A stretch of DNA of 64,000 nucleotides from Apostichopus japonicus (Eukaryota; Echinodermata; Holothuroidea; Aspidochirotida; Stichopodidae). The translations under genes and the position numbers were made by a program. The stretch covers positions 13,851,501 through 13,915,500 of the forward strand of contig NC_092568.1 in the NCBI RefSeq assembly GCF_037975245.1, written 5' to 3'. Positions 48,870 to 64,000 of the stretch are shown here, in pieces. Under the pieces are notes generated by a model. The model was not told where the DNA came from, made no database searches, and worked only from the letters and a program-made list of their open reading frames with translations. The first letter of the stretch is position 1; every line of letters starts with the position of its first letter.

Positions 48870-50086
48870 CATTTGTTCAGGATGTTGTAAGGTACAATGC
48901 TCATAGAAACATTTGAAGTAGGTTTCTCTCTCACCTGGTTTGAACAAACATCTAATATAGAACACTTAATGCAATAGATTTTTTTCCTATTACATAATAG
49001 CCTTTCCTTAGTTCCTTTTGTCACCATGATGACAGTTTTGCAGTCATTTTTATATAGCTCACCAGCTTTGCTTCATTGCTGCATGAATTATTCTGGGATC
49101 CATGGGCCCATGGTTAGAATTCATAAGGACATAACCTATCAGGACTCATAGGGTTAGAGTGAGTTTGAGATGAAACATAAGGGCCTGGAAGCCTAAGGAG
49201 CATCTGGTGGGGATCTTGACGATGAAGCCCTCAGAGAACCTCTGCATGTTAATTGCATAGCAGGCTATTGACTGGCTATACTTCTTCAAATTGAAATAAG
49301 TAAACCGGAAAGCCAGCCAGCTTAGGGATTCCTTGCCACTTATAACATTTTATGTAAATTGCAAACAAGGTTTTTAATGAAATGGATCCACATACTGTAC
49401 CAACTATACAGTGCATCTAAGTTTTACTTTTGGAGTTAATCTGATAACAAGGTTTCATACTATGACCCACAAATGTCAACAGGATTCTTGTACTTACTAT
49501 AAAGGTGGATCCACACAACACAGAAAATAAAGCACGAGCACAACTTTGTAACAGTCGTCTAATTGTCCGAGAGACCTTAGTTTCTTTTGGACAACCAAAT
49601 TTACCTTTGAGGAAACTAGTGCCAGAAAATTTAGGTACATGTACTGTGTTAACAAGTGATCAACCTTTCGTTTGCTTTATAACAATCCAGACAAATCCTA
49701 TCGTTAGGACATTTTGTCACAATACATACGATACTGTCAGTGGCTGTAATGATTTCTTAGGAAGGAAGAGACAAGAAAGGGGCTGGAAGTATAAATGTCT
49801 TTTAGGACAATTTGGTGCAATTGATCCTAGTGAAAGAGGTAATAACAGTGACTCAGTGATGCAAACATATTGAACTGGGGCAAAGCTTCTGGACACTTTC
49901 CTGGAAAAGAAAGCTCTTATCAATCTAATGCACTTTGAAGATTAGTTAGTAAATTGTATTTTTCTTAGCCTGAATTGTGTTTAATTTTGATTTGGCTACA
50001 CATATTTGGATTTCATTGTGAAACAACAACATTAAGATATTTAAATGCTCATATACAATCTTAATTTGACAATTAATAATACTTAC
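48870..50086. other. MSK intron H-I
   Basis: Holds a partial DR1-family unit (49290-49520) and an unexplained 122-codon plus-strand frame (49505-49876) with no recognised similarity. Confidence 0.4.
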
Positions 50087-50163
50087 CTACAAACAGAAAA
50101 GCTGCCATCCCCAAGTGGCTGTGAGTCCATGTCAATATCATAAACTTTGGTAAAAGAAGATTC
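50087..50163 (-). CDS. RPS6KA5: MSK exon H: start of C-terminal kinase
   Basis: Encodes ESSFTKVYDIDMDSQ followed by PLGDGSFSVCR, the glycine-rich loop of the C-terminal CaMK-like kinase. Twenty-five codons plus two bases of Arg. The acceptor is TTTTGCAG and the donor GTAAGT. Confidence 0.95.
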
Positions 50164-50519
50164 CTGCAAAAGAAAGGAGACAACAAATTGGCTAAAGGAT
50201 AGTACCCTCACATTAAGGAACATCATCAGTCACAGTAAGAAAACAGTGAGAGGTATTTCTATATAATTCTATGTTAACTACAGGATACGTATAAAATCTG
50301 TCTAGTTTCCCATTTTGAGATAAAAGATTCCCTAGTGTGATGTCTTCCAACTAATGACCCCCATGCAAATTGTCTGGTAGTTCAGATTGGGAAACCACCT
50401 GTCAAGTACTACATCAGTCAACGATCCCCTTCTTGAGATACCATGTTTACAATCAATGTCACACATACATACACCAACATGAGTACATGGGTTCCCTATC
50501 TATGGCAAATAATCTAGGG

Positions 50520-51080
50520 TGATGACCCTCCCAGTGATTCTTTGCCACACATGAAAATTAAAACCAACCATTTTGTACTCACAAAGGAGGATCAACATAC
50601 CTACTGTAAACTGGAGATTGCTAGCTTCACAAGGTTTCAAGACCTTGAGCTCTGTTATCTTTTGACCATCACAGAAAGCAATAACGTTCTTCTATTCACT
50701 ATAGTGCATCTACCAGAACTATGTATGAAGTTACATTGCCAAGTACTTCTTGAGTTATCATGTCTACATGCCAATATTTTACACATACATGCAACCACAC
50801 TTGCAGGGTATATCAACCCAATATGCAGTATCTGCATATACAGTATAAGATTCATCCAAGATTCCCTTCTAGAGTTATTCTCTTTACAAAGTTTTCACAC
50901 TGACCTCTGCTGATCTTTGATCTCCACTAAAACAACAGGGTAAATCGCACCCACATTCTAAATATGAAATGCATCAAAGCCTCTTGTTCTTGAGATGTTA
51001 TAATTACATTGTTTAAACTTTGTGATTTGCTGACCTGACATGACCTTTGAATTCTCACCAGAAAGCCAAAAGGCTCAGTG
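50520..51080. repeat. Diverged DR1-type repeats
   Basis: Units with ATTTTGTACTCAC, TTTCAAGACCTTGA, GATCTTTGATCTCCAC, and CTGACATGACCTTTGAATTC. Further decayed units continue to about 51740. Confidence 0.6.
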
Positions 51081-51819
51081 ATTATAATTGACTGCAGAAA
51101 CGATTTTTAACTATTGCAACCAGCAAGCTATTTGGATGTGGACCTACATCATCTGTCAATCATTCTTGAACAAAACATTCCACTATCAAGCTATAAAAAC
51201 TCTTCCAAGTTGTTTTGACTGGCAGCATGCATCTGCTGAAATCGAACATTAAATATATCAATTGAGTAGCAGATAAATTCAGATATTTGCATTTTACACT
51301 AACTAAAACCTATTACAAAAATCTTGCTGAAGCCCATTCATAAAGCAAATTGGAAATTAATATCCGCTCCAAAATATATTTTGGAAATTAATATCTGCTC
51401 CAAAATAAATTCTCATATAATTGGCAGTCAAAGTTCAGAGATTTGATTTATTGATGATGCAGACCGTGAGGAGTATCTGCATATTACGTATGAGATTCAC
51501 TAAGATTCTGTTCTTGAAAAAATATTGTTAACATGTTTCAGAATGTTCTTTGCTGACCTTCAATCTCCAAATAAAAAGAATAGGGTACAGATATCTGCCG
51601 ACCTTAAATGACCTTTACCTCTAATAACAAGAATACTGTTTATTACTCAATATCGAGTGTCTGCATAGGAAGTATAAGATGCATCAAAAGTTTCCATTCC
51701 TGAAGTAGGTTCACATGCACATAAATCCAAATACTCACACATGCCATCAGCACAGCATAGACTACTCATGCCTACAGGAAGAAATGATAAAAATGTGAAA
51801 CATATCCATTTTATGCTAC

Positions 51820-51945
51820 CTTAAGCTTGGCTATTTCTTTAACTTGCTTCTGTGTTGGTCTGATGTTAGTCTTGCCTCCATCAATCATGTCACTCATCAA
51901 AACATTATTACTGTAGAGTACTGAAGGAGAAACAAATGAGTATCC
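51820..51945 (-). CDS. RPS6KA5: MSK exon G: hydrophobic motif and interkinase linker
   Basis: Forty-two codons in phase 0 begin with GYSFVSPSVLY, the hydrophobic motif. Its Ser matches human MSK1 Ser376, an autophosphorylation site. The rest is the interkinase linker, poorly conserved and ending QVKEIAKLK. The acceptor is TTTGTAG and the donor GTAGCA, a non-consensus site. A 1.56-kb TIR element sits in the intron just upstream in transcript terms (52021-53578). Confidence 0.9.
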
Positions 51946-52020
51946 CTACAAAGGAAATAAATGTAAAAGAAAATTTATAGTGAAGGTGTAACAATTAGCA
52001 CATTATTGTTGCTTCGGAAT

Positions 52021-53578
52021 TAGTGTTCAACCGATTATGCATAACAGAAAATACCGATTACCGATTATTTTTTTCATAATCGTACCGATTCCGATTCCGA
52101 TTATTTGAAAATGAGAAAATATCCTGTCTATACGAAATCGGCAATAAAGTTTGACAGAAACAATTATTGTTGTGATTTTCCGTTTCCTTTTGCTTCGTTG
52201 TTATACAATGCTCTAAGGGATCATTTTGTATGAACCAAATTACCTCTGGAGTTTCTCGGAAAGAAAAACAAAAGTTTTTTTTTTAAATTTCCAAAATACG
52301 GAAATATGACATCCTACCTAGTCAGCACTGTGCTGAGCGAATGGCCTAACCACCTCGACGGGAATGTCACCTGTTAATGGCTTGAAATGGGTTAAGAATA
52401 GTTACTCAAAATATCCATCTCAAAAAGTATCTCAGACAAACCATCCATCTTCAATCTTTACCAAAGTGTAAATTTTAATGACATATTGCCTTCATTCCGA
52501 CATTATTTTGTACTTATTTTCAGTATTATACCGTTTATGAACAAATAGAAATGTTACGAATTTGAAGTTAAACATACCTATTCGTTACCTATTTAACTCC
52601 ATTCAGGTTCAATTAGAAAATGTAAGCTTAGGCCAATCAAACTGAAAAGCAAATTTTACCATCGTATCTTGTTTAAAATTACTCTAAAATGTAATACCAG
52701 ATTGGTGTAAAGAAATAATAACAACTAGAAACTACTCCAATATAAAATATAACATTCCCTCTTTAAGACATATCACTTACAGTACCTTCCAAACAAATGC
52801 CGATTTCCAGCAAATATAAAGTTGTAAACTAAGCTACGCATTTTTTTTTTTTGCAAACCGATGGTTAGGCTACATTTCCCATTGACTTAGTGTGGTTGTT
52901 AGGCTAACATGTGGTCGAAGATTGCAGTTTCCGTGGATATTTTTATTATTTATTTGCGACACAACTAGAGCGAATAAACAGATGGCAAGGTTAGATTTCC
53001 ATGCAGTTGACTTAGTGTGAAGTAAGGCTATCATGTGGTCGGAGATTTGTGAGGATTTTAGGTTATTTTCGCTGGTACTGAAATTGCTTCGTGCAGGCCG
53101 TAATTTGCTTCGGGAACTTCCCGGTGATTGTGCGTGACTCTCTCGCACTGCTTCAAATTTGATGCGGGATGTGAAAACTGTTTGCGCGATTCGCGCTGCA
53201 ACTGCAATTCCTAGCTAAAGCAAACGCATGTCACAATTAATTTTACACAGACACCTGATATAACGAGGGCGATTTTCTTATATTTCGTTTTTCTTTTTCG
53301 CACTCGTAATTGTGCTTTAGGAGGTCTTTTTAGCACTTGCGAGGGCGAATCTGTCTTATTTTAATATTTCGTAGTAAAAGAACAAACCTAATACATCAGT
53401 TGATATTTTCAACTCCCATATGTTTTTGAATAATGATATTTTCACCTTCCATATGTTTTTGAATAATCGGTATCACATAACTGGTATTCCACGTAATTTT
53501 TACCGATTCCGATTATGTTCCGATTATGCAATATTCGTACCGATTCAGATTCCGATTAGGTTAATCGGTTGAACACTA
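52021..53578. mobile_element. hAT-like TIR element, 1,558 bp, with ACCGATTCCGATT subterminal repeats
   Basis: Perfect 8-base target duplication TTCGGAAT (52013-52020, 53579-53586). Termini are TAGTGTTCAACCGATTA at both ends. Both subterminal regions are packed with CCGATTCCGATTA-type units, likely transposase-binding repeats. No transposase frame. Internal sequences (GGTTAGGCTACATTTCCC and similar) recur inverted at 60960-61270. Confidence 0.93.
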
Positions 53579-54492
53579 TTCGGAATGTCCAATTTAGTTA
53601 TGGCTGGCTTCCCATGCTCACTTTGAAAAACAAGGCAAACAACTGTTCTGACAAACAACTGTTAACATGGTTAAATGTCTCCATACAAAATGCATTTGAT
53701 ATCTGAATTTGTTTACATGTATCCACCAAAGTGAGGGTTCTAGTATGCAAAAGTTTTCTGTAGAAGGACGTTCAAATATTCCAGGCTAGGCTCCAGCCTA
53801 ACGCGATTGCAGGCACATATTTTGCACATTGAAATTAAGCTACACCGCAATCAACACACTCGATCAGACATCGGATAAATGTGAACCAGGCCAGTCATGA
53901 AGTAATTGTAAAAAATGTTTGAAGAAATGACAAATACTTTGGCAGTTGTAAAAGATTAATAACTTACGAATTTTAATTTTAAAGTACACAATAATCAAAC
54001 ATTACTAGGACTAAATGTTGCCCTGCAGAACAAAAGTATTACTGACAAGTAAACGCATGAATCTAACCAGAGCAGGTGCATGCAGATTTAACACAGTACA
54101 ATGCTGGTGTAGCATTGTGAGAACCTGTACATTTGCAATGACGCTGACAAACTGCTTTAGTGTTGTCTTTGACAGGTTAGGCTATTTTTCATGAGCAGAT
54201 TATGTGTAGTGCTAGCTTGTAGTCGAGTAATCGCAACTTTGGTTTTGAGCGCGATTAATCGAACTTCCAAAGTGTAATCGTGACTACTGGCAATTAGTTT
54301 GATTACGGTATATTACTATTGTTCACATATCACGCCTGTAAGGCATGAAGCTTGCTCTATTGTCAAAGGCAGTTCGCTTTTGTCAAGAACAAATTACCTG
54401 TGGAAGTATTCATGGAGAATTGTCAATCTTTGTGGTCACTTAGGATGACTATTGTTTTTATTCATGTCATAGACCTGCCTCCTCACTAACTC

Positions 54493-55551
54493 AGGCCTTG
54501 TTCACACTTAAGAACGTAAGTGTAATTATTGATATTAAGGCCCGAGGAGGATCATCTAGTTAAGAGCAAGACACATTCACATTTAAGAACGAGTGAGGTT
54601 CGTATTAAGTCTGCTTGGGAGATTAATATACTGTGCAGGCGTGAAAAGGTCATATGAGCTGTTTAAATTTTCCCTGTGCTTTGCCATTGCCACATGTGCT
54701 GTACAAATTAAGTACTTACTACTCCGTACACCACTGCACCGCAACGTTCAATCACATAAACAGTATACTGTATTCAAACTACTCCGAACCCACTACCATT
54801 ATCCCTACACGTAAACCCAGATTTGAATTTTTTCCAAACCCTTCAAATGGATGAGCGAATGATCTTGCTAGTCAGTGTTTTACTGCTGATGTCGTATTTG
54901 AGGCTAATCCAACATGGAAGGCATTTAATGTTAGGTCTAAAGACCTAGTAAGGTCTATGCATAGGCTAATGTAACTTCATTTCAGGTTAGGCCAGACTTA
55001 ATGGTTTTATCATTTTACAACTGCTGTAGCAACCATACCAAGAATCATTCATTTTGAGATAAAAATTTTAAAAAAAGTTGTCAGTTCGGCATACAATGAA
55101 TTAAAGTTATTAGATTATGTGGACTGTCGTTCAGTTTGTTTTGGTCTCACAAACTTTTTCAGCAGTGTTGGTTGAATCGGTTGAAAGAAAAATGACGTGG
55201 GTTCATGTATAGCATTGTTTGGTAGTGTTTCAGCTAAGAAAGGCAACAGTCTGATAAGTGTACAAACAAACACACATACATACAGCACGTTCAGAAATAC
55301 CCGCCCATTTGCAACTGGAAAGAGCGAATATATATCACTTAACTGGAAATCTTGGGTCACCATTAAGTCCTTGACCGTTCACATTACATTTATTAAGAAT
55401 ACAAAGAGGGATCGAAGAAACCCTGAAAGAAGGATTATTCTTAAGACCGCACGCAGTCTTGAAGTATGAGTATGCAAGCTTTCACACTAAGAACATTAAT
55501 CCCCCTTGCGGACTTGAATTACGGGTGCGTTCTTCATTGTGAACAAGGCCT
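54493..55551. mobile_element. TIR element, about 1.06 kb, older
   Basis: Inverted termini AGGCCTTGTTCACACTTAAG and AGGCCTTGTTCACAATGAAG (two mismatches in the first 20), plus further internal TTCACA.TTAAGAACG units near each end. Flanking 8-base repeats are not clear, so the copy is old or was rearranged. No transposase frame. Confidence 0.65.
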
Positions 55552-56193
55552 CACAGACTCAGTGTAGTTCTGATCAGTCAAGTGTGAAGCAGTGGAGTAT
55601 GTGACCCTACAAGGCTTGTCAACAAACAACGTTCCAACTGCGGAGGAGATTTGGCAATTATCTCTAAGTGTGCTTAAGGAAAAACAGTTGTCAAAGGGTT
55701 ACCATGTTCACTAGGCATGGAACCAACAGATTGTTCCACATCACAAGTACAATCCTGCTGCCTGATATGCTAATTGAACAAATCAATACAGAAACTGTGT
55801 GCTGGATGCACCTACTAAACATAAAATGTAAATTAGTGTCGCATGTTTGTTAACTTTTGTCGCTTTCTTGACATTTATATGTAAAATTTTGGCTGGAGTA
55901 ACACTTAAGACTTCTTGAATTAGCTCTTCAATTTTTAAGCAAGTGGCTAATATTGTAAAATTCTAGACCTGACTCAGTAAGGTGTATCTACGTACCAAGT
56001 GTGAAGTTTCAACCGACATATAATTTTTGAGTTATAATGTTCACATCTGACATCCACACTCATAACCATCACATAGGTTCCTACCAGAATCACTGTGAAA
56101 TTAAAATATAACAAATTCCCCCATCATTAAATTTTGTCTTAAAATTTTGTTTAAAATAAACATTCTCAATAATTGGACATGAAAAGTGCTAAC
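55552..56193. other. MSK intron F-G, remainder
   Basis: A short DR1-family remnant near 55970-56090 and otherwise nothing recognised. Confidence 0.35.
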
Positions 56194-56358
56194 CCTGAAA
56201 ACCCTCGCATCAGCAGTTTTTGGAACAGCAGCTGGAGAATATGCAGGAGACAATGAAGTAAATTCCTCAGCAAAGTTACTGACATCTAGTTCACTGTTAA
56301 TGTGAGGCTGGAATGGAGCTGGAACCTTCTTACCAGCAAGCTCAGTCCAGTTTAAGCT
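56194..56358 (-). CDS. RPS6KA5: MSK exon F: AGC C-terminal extension
   Basis: Fifty-five codons in phase 0 encode the AGC-kinase tail: LNWTELAGKKVPAPFQP, then ELDVSNFAEEFT, then a turn-motif-like SPAYSPAA. The latter matches the region of human MSK1 Ser360 (the ERK/p38 site). The acceptor is TTTGTAG. The donor is GTTAGC, weaker than the others but required by the phase of the next exon. Confidence 0.94.
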
Positions 56359-56806
56359 CTACAAAGGAACACAAAAAAAATCACCTGACAAATTTTCTTT
56401 CTCTACACATCATCACATTGGGTAGCTTTTAAGTTATATTAATACAACAATTTTTTGTAAAATTTAGGGTCAGTTTGATTTTTAAGCATGTTATAAAGAA
56501 ACTGACCTAAATATGGTGTGGAACATTAGCTGAAAGAACTGTTTTGATCATTGTAGGAAAACTTTGCAGATGTAATGCTTCTCTTGCATATAAAGTGAAA
56601 ATTAAAATACACTTGACACAATTTAACCTCAAATGGCTAAGAATCTACAATGTCAAAGCATGTTACTGAAAGTGCTATGAGTATGTTTGCTAAAAAGTTT
56701 GCAAATTTGAGTCAATGGGATATGGAGTATTGGGAAATGTCATATTGGGAAAAGAAAGTTGATGTGACACCAGGATGGGACTTCATGGGGGGTATTTTAG
56801 GGGTTT

Positions 56807-56893
56807 GGCACAATTTGGTAAAGAAACCATTGATGGCTTCACAGTATATGTTATACTGTGAAGCAATCAATGTTATCTTTACTAAATTGTGTT
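56807..56893. repeat. Long-stem, 3-base-loop hairpin in MSK intron E-F
   Basis: Arms of 42 bases (56807-56848 and 56852-56893) match at about 37 positions, with loop TGT. The inner 20 bases of each arm differ at one position. It could be a miRNA-like precursor, a MITE relic or a palindromic duplication. Confidence 0.85.
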
Positions 56894-57457
56894 CACAAAT
56901 TACTTTTGCCTCCAAACTCTTTAACAACTGTTAGCAATTAATGAACCTTTCATGGCTTTATTTGGCAATTTTGTAACAACTCCACTTTGCTATATTTACT
57001 AACATCTCATGTAAGTGGGTGACCTCTGATAATTGTCTTAAATCAGACCTTGCAAAAGATAGTCTTGGACCTTTCCATTTCAGATTAAGGTGTGTGAAAG
57101 TCTTACAATACAAGGGCATTGATTCTCCGAAACAATTTTATTGTTAAGTGCAATATTACACAGACGGCATGGTCTCACTATATGGTATGTAGTACTCAAG
57201 ACTATGTATCAAACCTAATATAGATTGTGCACCTTCAGTAATTGAAATCTTGCTCAATAATGAATACAGGCAAGAAGCTACCAAGGGGAATCTATACATC
57301 AACTTTGAAGTTCATCACAGGAGACCATTGCATTTCTCTAAGGTCATCACCATGGAGTTGGATGCCATTGCAATGATTCCTTTACTCTCTGCTTGTTCAC
57401 ACTTTACAGACTTACCATTATTCCAATAAATACTGTATATTCTTTGGTAATACTTAC

Positions 57458-57608
57458 ATTAAAGAATGGATGTCTTCTTATTTCTTCTATGCCAGTTGGT
57501 CCAGCTCCTAACCTTCTGCCAGGTTCCTTCACAAGCAATTTACTGATAAAGTCTCTGGCTTCTTTGGAAAATTTATGAGGCATTGGAGGGTTGACATTTA
57601 ATATTCGC
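57458..57608 (-). CDS. RPS6KA5: MSK exon E: end of N-terminal kinase domain
   Basis: One base completes Arg, then 50 codons run from RILNVNPPMP to EIRRHPFFN. They include KEPGRRLGAGP, the conserved C-lobe segment before the AGC tail. The acceptor is TCAACAG and the donor GTAAGT. Ends in phase 0. Confidence 0.95.
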
Positions 57609-57880
57609 CTGTTGAAAGTAAGAGTTAACTTTTAACTAGTGTTAGTTATATTTCATTCTTCCCCAAATTCATCATTTCACTGTTTATTTGTGTATCAAAC
57701 TCATGTGCAAAAGTCATCATTTTATTGGCAGGTCAAAGTGCATTATATGAGCAGAAGGAAATTCTTGGCAACTTGCCAAGAATTATTGGCCCTGTGCCAT
57801 AATGACGAGGGCGTTCATGATGCTACAATGACATTTTACTAAAAAAAAATATACAATATATCCTTTTGCTTACACCAAGT

Positions 57881-58052
57881 TTGGGGTCAGAAGAGCTGGG
57901 GACCTGGTACCCCCTTGGCGTTTGATGTACGCCACGGTCGTGGTGATGTCCAATCATACTATGACGATATGGCCCGCTAGGTGATCCGCCCAATGGCATA
58001 TGGCTCTCAGGACTGCCTCCATCTCTAGGACGTTGATGTGTAGCTCTGACTC
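57881..58052 (-). pseudogene. DIRS-type retrotransposon RNase H fragment
   Basis: On the minus strand the frame starting at 58052 reads ESELHINVLEMEAVLRAI, a stop after GHIVIV, then TTTVAYIKRQGGTRSPAL. These are the hallmark blocks of the RNase H region of DIRS1-like (tyrosine-recombinase) elements (LHIN.LEM.AV...; DNTT...YI.KQGGT.S). One in-frame stop and a substituted Asn in the DNTT block show it is dead. Confidence 0.75.
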
Positions 58053-58189
58053 CAACCACTTGCTTGAGGGGGTAAGTGCGTACCCGAGAGCTGTTACCCA
58101 TCACCCGTCGGGTACCCGAAAAATTTGTTTACCCTTGTGTATCGCGATTTTCAAGAAATTACACATTGGATGCTACACTAAATGAATTA

Positions 58190-59684
<1,495 letters not shown>

Positions 59685-59779
59685 CTAGCAAACCAAAATG
59701 AAAAAAACAAAACAGAAAGGCAGTTTGCTCTGTGATTTATTGCCACATTTAATAAGACAACATTCAACAGTATTAAACA

Positions 59780-60180
59780 CTGCGATTCTTAAGTGCTGGC
59801 ATTAGTGACTTTGAGTGATCAGCAAGGTTTTTGCACTGATGCAAACCCACATACCATTATCAAGTTCATTCATAGTTTCCTTGTGCATATGTGTTTACAA
59901 GGTTTCCAGATTTTATCTTCTGACTACAGGTACCTCAAATTACCCTATAACCTAATAATAGACTCTAAGGTAAATGCCAAGTAAAAAAATTATCCTAGCA
60001 TTAAAAATGCATTTTCACCCTTTGAGTGTTTTTTTTGTGTTCATATTTTTACCTGCCACTTGTACTAATCAAAAGCGATCCACATACAAGCGAAGAATTT
60101 TATCCAAGCTTTACCTTTACAGTCATCTTGCTTACAAGGTTCTAAGACTTTGACCTCTGTTGCCCAAAACATGGCATCTT
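59780..60180. repeat. DR1-family remnants in MSK intron B-C
   Basis: Diverged units with GTTTACAAGGTTTCCAGA, ATCCACATACAAGCG, TTATCCAAGCTTTACCTTTA and GACTTTGACCTCTGTTG. Confidence 0.55.
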
Positions 60181-60433
60181 GTAAAGTGGAATTTTCTAGA
60201 GGTGAGTGGGCATGTATAAAAGTAAAGACTTGAAAAGGAGGCACATGTCATATTTTGGATGAGATTTGGGCAAGAGGTGAAAATTGGAAGGTGCATTCCT
60301 GTCTGGGTAATACTTCCATGTTCAATTTGGTACAGATAATTAGAGGCAATGTGTGTGTGGAAGGACATTTACAAGCTTTGTAATGACGAACATTGGCCTA
60401 TATCCAAATATGTCAAAATTTCTCTTTACATAC

Positions 60434-60549
60434 TTTATGTAGATGTTCCAAAGCTAAGGCAATCTCAGCGATGTAGACTTTAACTTGCTCTTCCGTGAAA
60501 TGTTCTCTCTGATAAAGATGGGTGAACAATTCACCTCCACTGACATAGT
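60434..60549 (-). CDS. RPS6KA5: MSK exon B: N-terminal kinase, helices D and E
   Basis: Encodes YVSGGELFTHL through EIALALEHLHK, the start of the C-lobe of the N-terminal kinase. The acceptor is TTTACAG and the donor GTATGT. Two bases finish the split Asp codon and 38 codons follow, so the exon ends in phase 0. The GGELFTHL motif is typical of RSK/MSK kinases. Confidence 0.95.
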
Positions 60550-60949
60550 CTGTAAAGGAATGGAGAACTAATAAGATTTGGCAGTAGGACAATCGGGTTC
60601 AATTTCAACAAAAATGTTCAAATAACACTAAGAAAACATTCATTCACAAAAAGGAACTGTACTAGTGGAAGCATATAGATGTCTGCTATTAAATGTGTGT
60701 TATAAAATGTTTACAATTGTTAATAGTGATTATATGATCTCAGTTGTGCCAACTTACCCACCCGTTGATTTCCAAATTTGATGTCAAAAGTTTCTATCTT
60801 AACATCCCGTAAATTTTCTAGTCAGTCTTTACTTCTACGAAATAATTGTGAGATTTCTGTCAATATTTATGCTTGAATCACGAATGTATAGAATAGCTAC
60901 AGTATAACTCTGAGAGCAAAGCAAATGCTATGCAGAGCATGCAAAGGAC

Positions 60950-61270
60950 ACATGCACTTGACAAACTGTGTTTGGCTAAAATCCCCACAAATCTCTGACT
61001 TCATGGTAGCCTAACACCACAATAAGTCAACATGGAAATCTAGCCTAACTATCTGTTTATAATTAGGAAATTGTGTCGCAGTTAGCTGGTCCTGAAAATA
61101 TTCACCGAATTTGTTTTCGTTATTGCTGCTTTCTTCGACCACATGGAAGCCTAACAAGTGCTACACTAAGTCAATGGGAAAATCTAGCCTAACTAATCTG
61201 TCCATTCTCGGAAATTATGTCACAGTTAGCTGGCCCTAAAAATATTTAAAAAACTTTCTGCTACTTAATT
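60950..61270. repeat. Two tandem copies related to the interior of the 52021-53578 element
   Basis: Two units of about 165 bases with TAGCCTAAC, AAGTCAA.ATGG, AATCTAGCCTAACTA and TCGCAGTTAGCTGG segments. The inverse of these appears at 52865-53050 inside the TIR element. Confidence 0.65.
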
Positions 61271-61918
61271 CATGCTATAACGATAACATTAGGACAACAT
61301 AGTGTGCCAGTGAAATGCTATGCACACCATCACTATACTACGAACACTTTGCGACAGCCGATATAACATTAGGTATTTGCAATAGGCGTAATAGAAAAGA
61401 TATTAGGATGGACTCCTCATATTTTGTCAAGATAGACTATGTGACGGCCAATTTAATGTGGGCGGTACTGTAGGGCATTGACCGGAGGGTCGGTCATAGA
61501 GGGCATACAGTATTTAAAGGTTACCAGTTCTAGGATATTCAAGGCACGGTAGAATGAGAGTACAGTAGTAATGTCGTGGGGAGAGAGGTTAGTAAATTTA
61601 TCATGTTTGCAAGCCAAGGCATCACACACGTGCACCTGATCATCTGCAAAGATTCCTTTTGCCTCTGGCAAGTAATCGAAAAGCTAGGCTTGGCCATCAA
61701 TGTTCATTGATATAAGGGAATGGAGGGGAGTGGGAGAATGCTTGTCTCAATCTACAGCCCCTGTCACATTTAACTGAATTCACCTTTTTGGTGACCACTT
61801 GTTAGTTTTCATGTCACAGTTGTTACTGCAATATGTCATTGGGAATCTTCATACATCACACTGTGTACCTTTTCGTTGCGGATGCGCCATTTGAGTATTG
61901 AGGTGGCTACCAACCCTA

Positions 61919-64000
<2,082 letters not shown>

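Noticed and set aside
57823-58104. 93-codon Gly/His/Pro-rich protein on the minus strand
   Set aside because: The adjacent frame gives clear DIRS RNase H blocks, so this open frame is a shadow.

Overview
This is nuclear DNA of an animal. It is AT-rich and intron-dense, with short coding exons bounded by GT/AG splice sites and very heavy loading with transposable elements. The best-supported gene is a mitogen- and stress-activated kinase (MSK; RPS6KA5/RPS6KA4 type), a metazoan family. The element content (a Ty3/gypsy element resembling the sea-urchin SURL/Mag group, Polinton fragments, many small hAT-like elements, tRNA-derived SINEs) points to a marine invertebrate, possibly an echinoderm. 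The species is not identifiable from the sequence alone. LAYOUT: (1) 1-12.9 kb, minus strand: five phase-consistent exons of a gene I do not recognise (12777-12860 first, 1465-1547 last in the window). Its introns hold DR1-bearing repeats, a telomere-motif minisatellite, a LINE tail and a nest of hAT-like elements at 3.0-5.0 kb. (2) 12.9-34.7 kb: intergenic transposon graveyard. It holds a SINE, a 1.09-kb hAT-like element with another nested inside (17.2-18.3 kb), and a 5.1-kb LTR retrotransposon on the minus strand (19.09-24.20 kb) inserted into a minisatellite. A 2.2-kb inverted relative of the 17.2-kb element lies at 26.1-28.3 kb, with two further nested levels and 131 bp of captured flank. 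A plus-strand PC4-like reading frame (25.9-31.1 kb) is split by three separate hAT insertions. Polinton/adintovirus-type capsid and protease fragments lie on the minus strand (31.8-32.5 kb), followed by two related minisatellites that switch orientation. (3) 34.7-62.2 kb, minus strand: 13 exons of the MSK gene. They run from mid glycine loop of the N-terminal kinase (62190) to the stop codon (37103); the extreme N-terminus lies beyond the window. A transposon-poor 2.4-kb stretch to about 34.7 kb is the likely 3' UTR. (4) MSK introns contain a THAP-domain exon on the opposite strand with a CRE upstream, a DIRS-type RNase H relic, two long TIR elements, a SINE and a strong short-loop hairpin. 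They also contain a roughly 25-copy minisatellite built from the end of MSK exon 9 together with its 5' splice site. HOW IT WORKS: MSK carries two kinase domains. The N-terminal AGC kinase phosphorylates substrates such as CREB and histone H3, and the C-terminal CaMK-like kinase is switched on by ERK/p38 and activates the N-terminal domain. All diagnostic catalytic and regulatory motifs covered by the window are present, so this gene looks functional. The intergenic coding fragments are relics of mobile elements.
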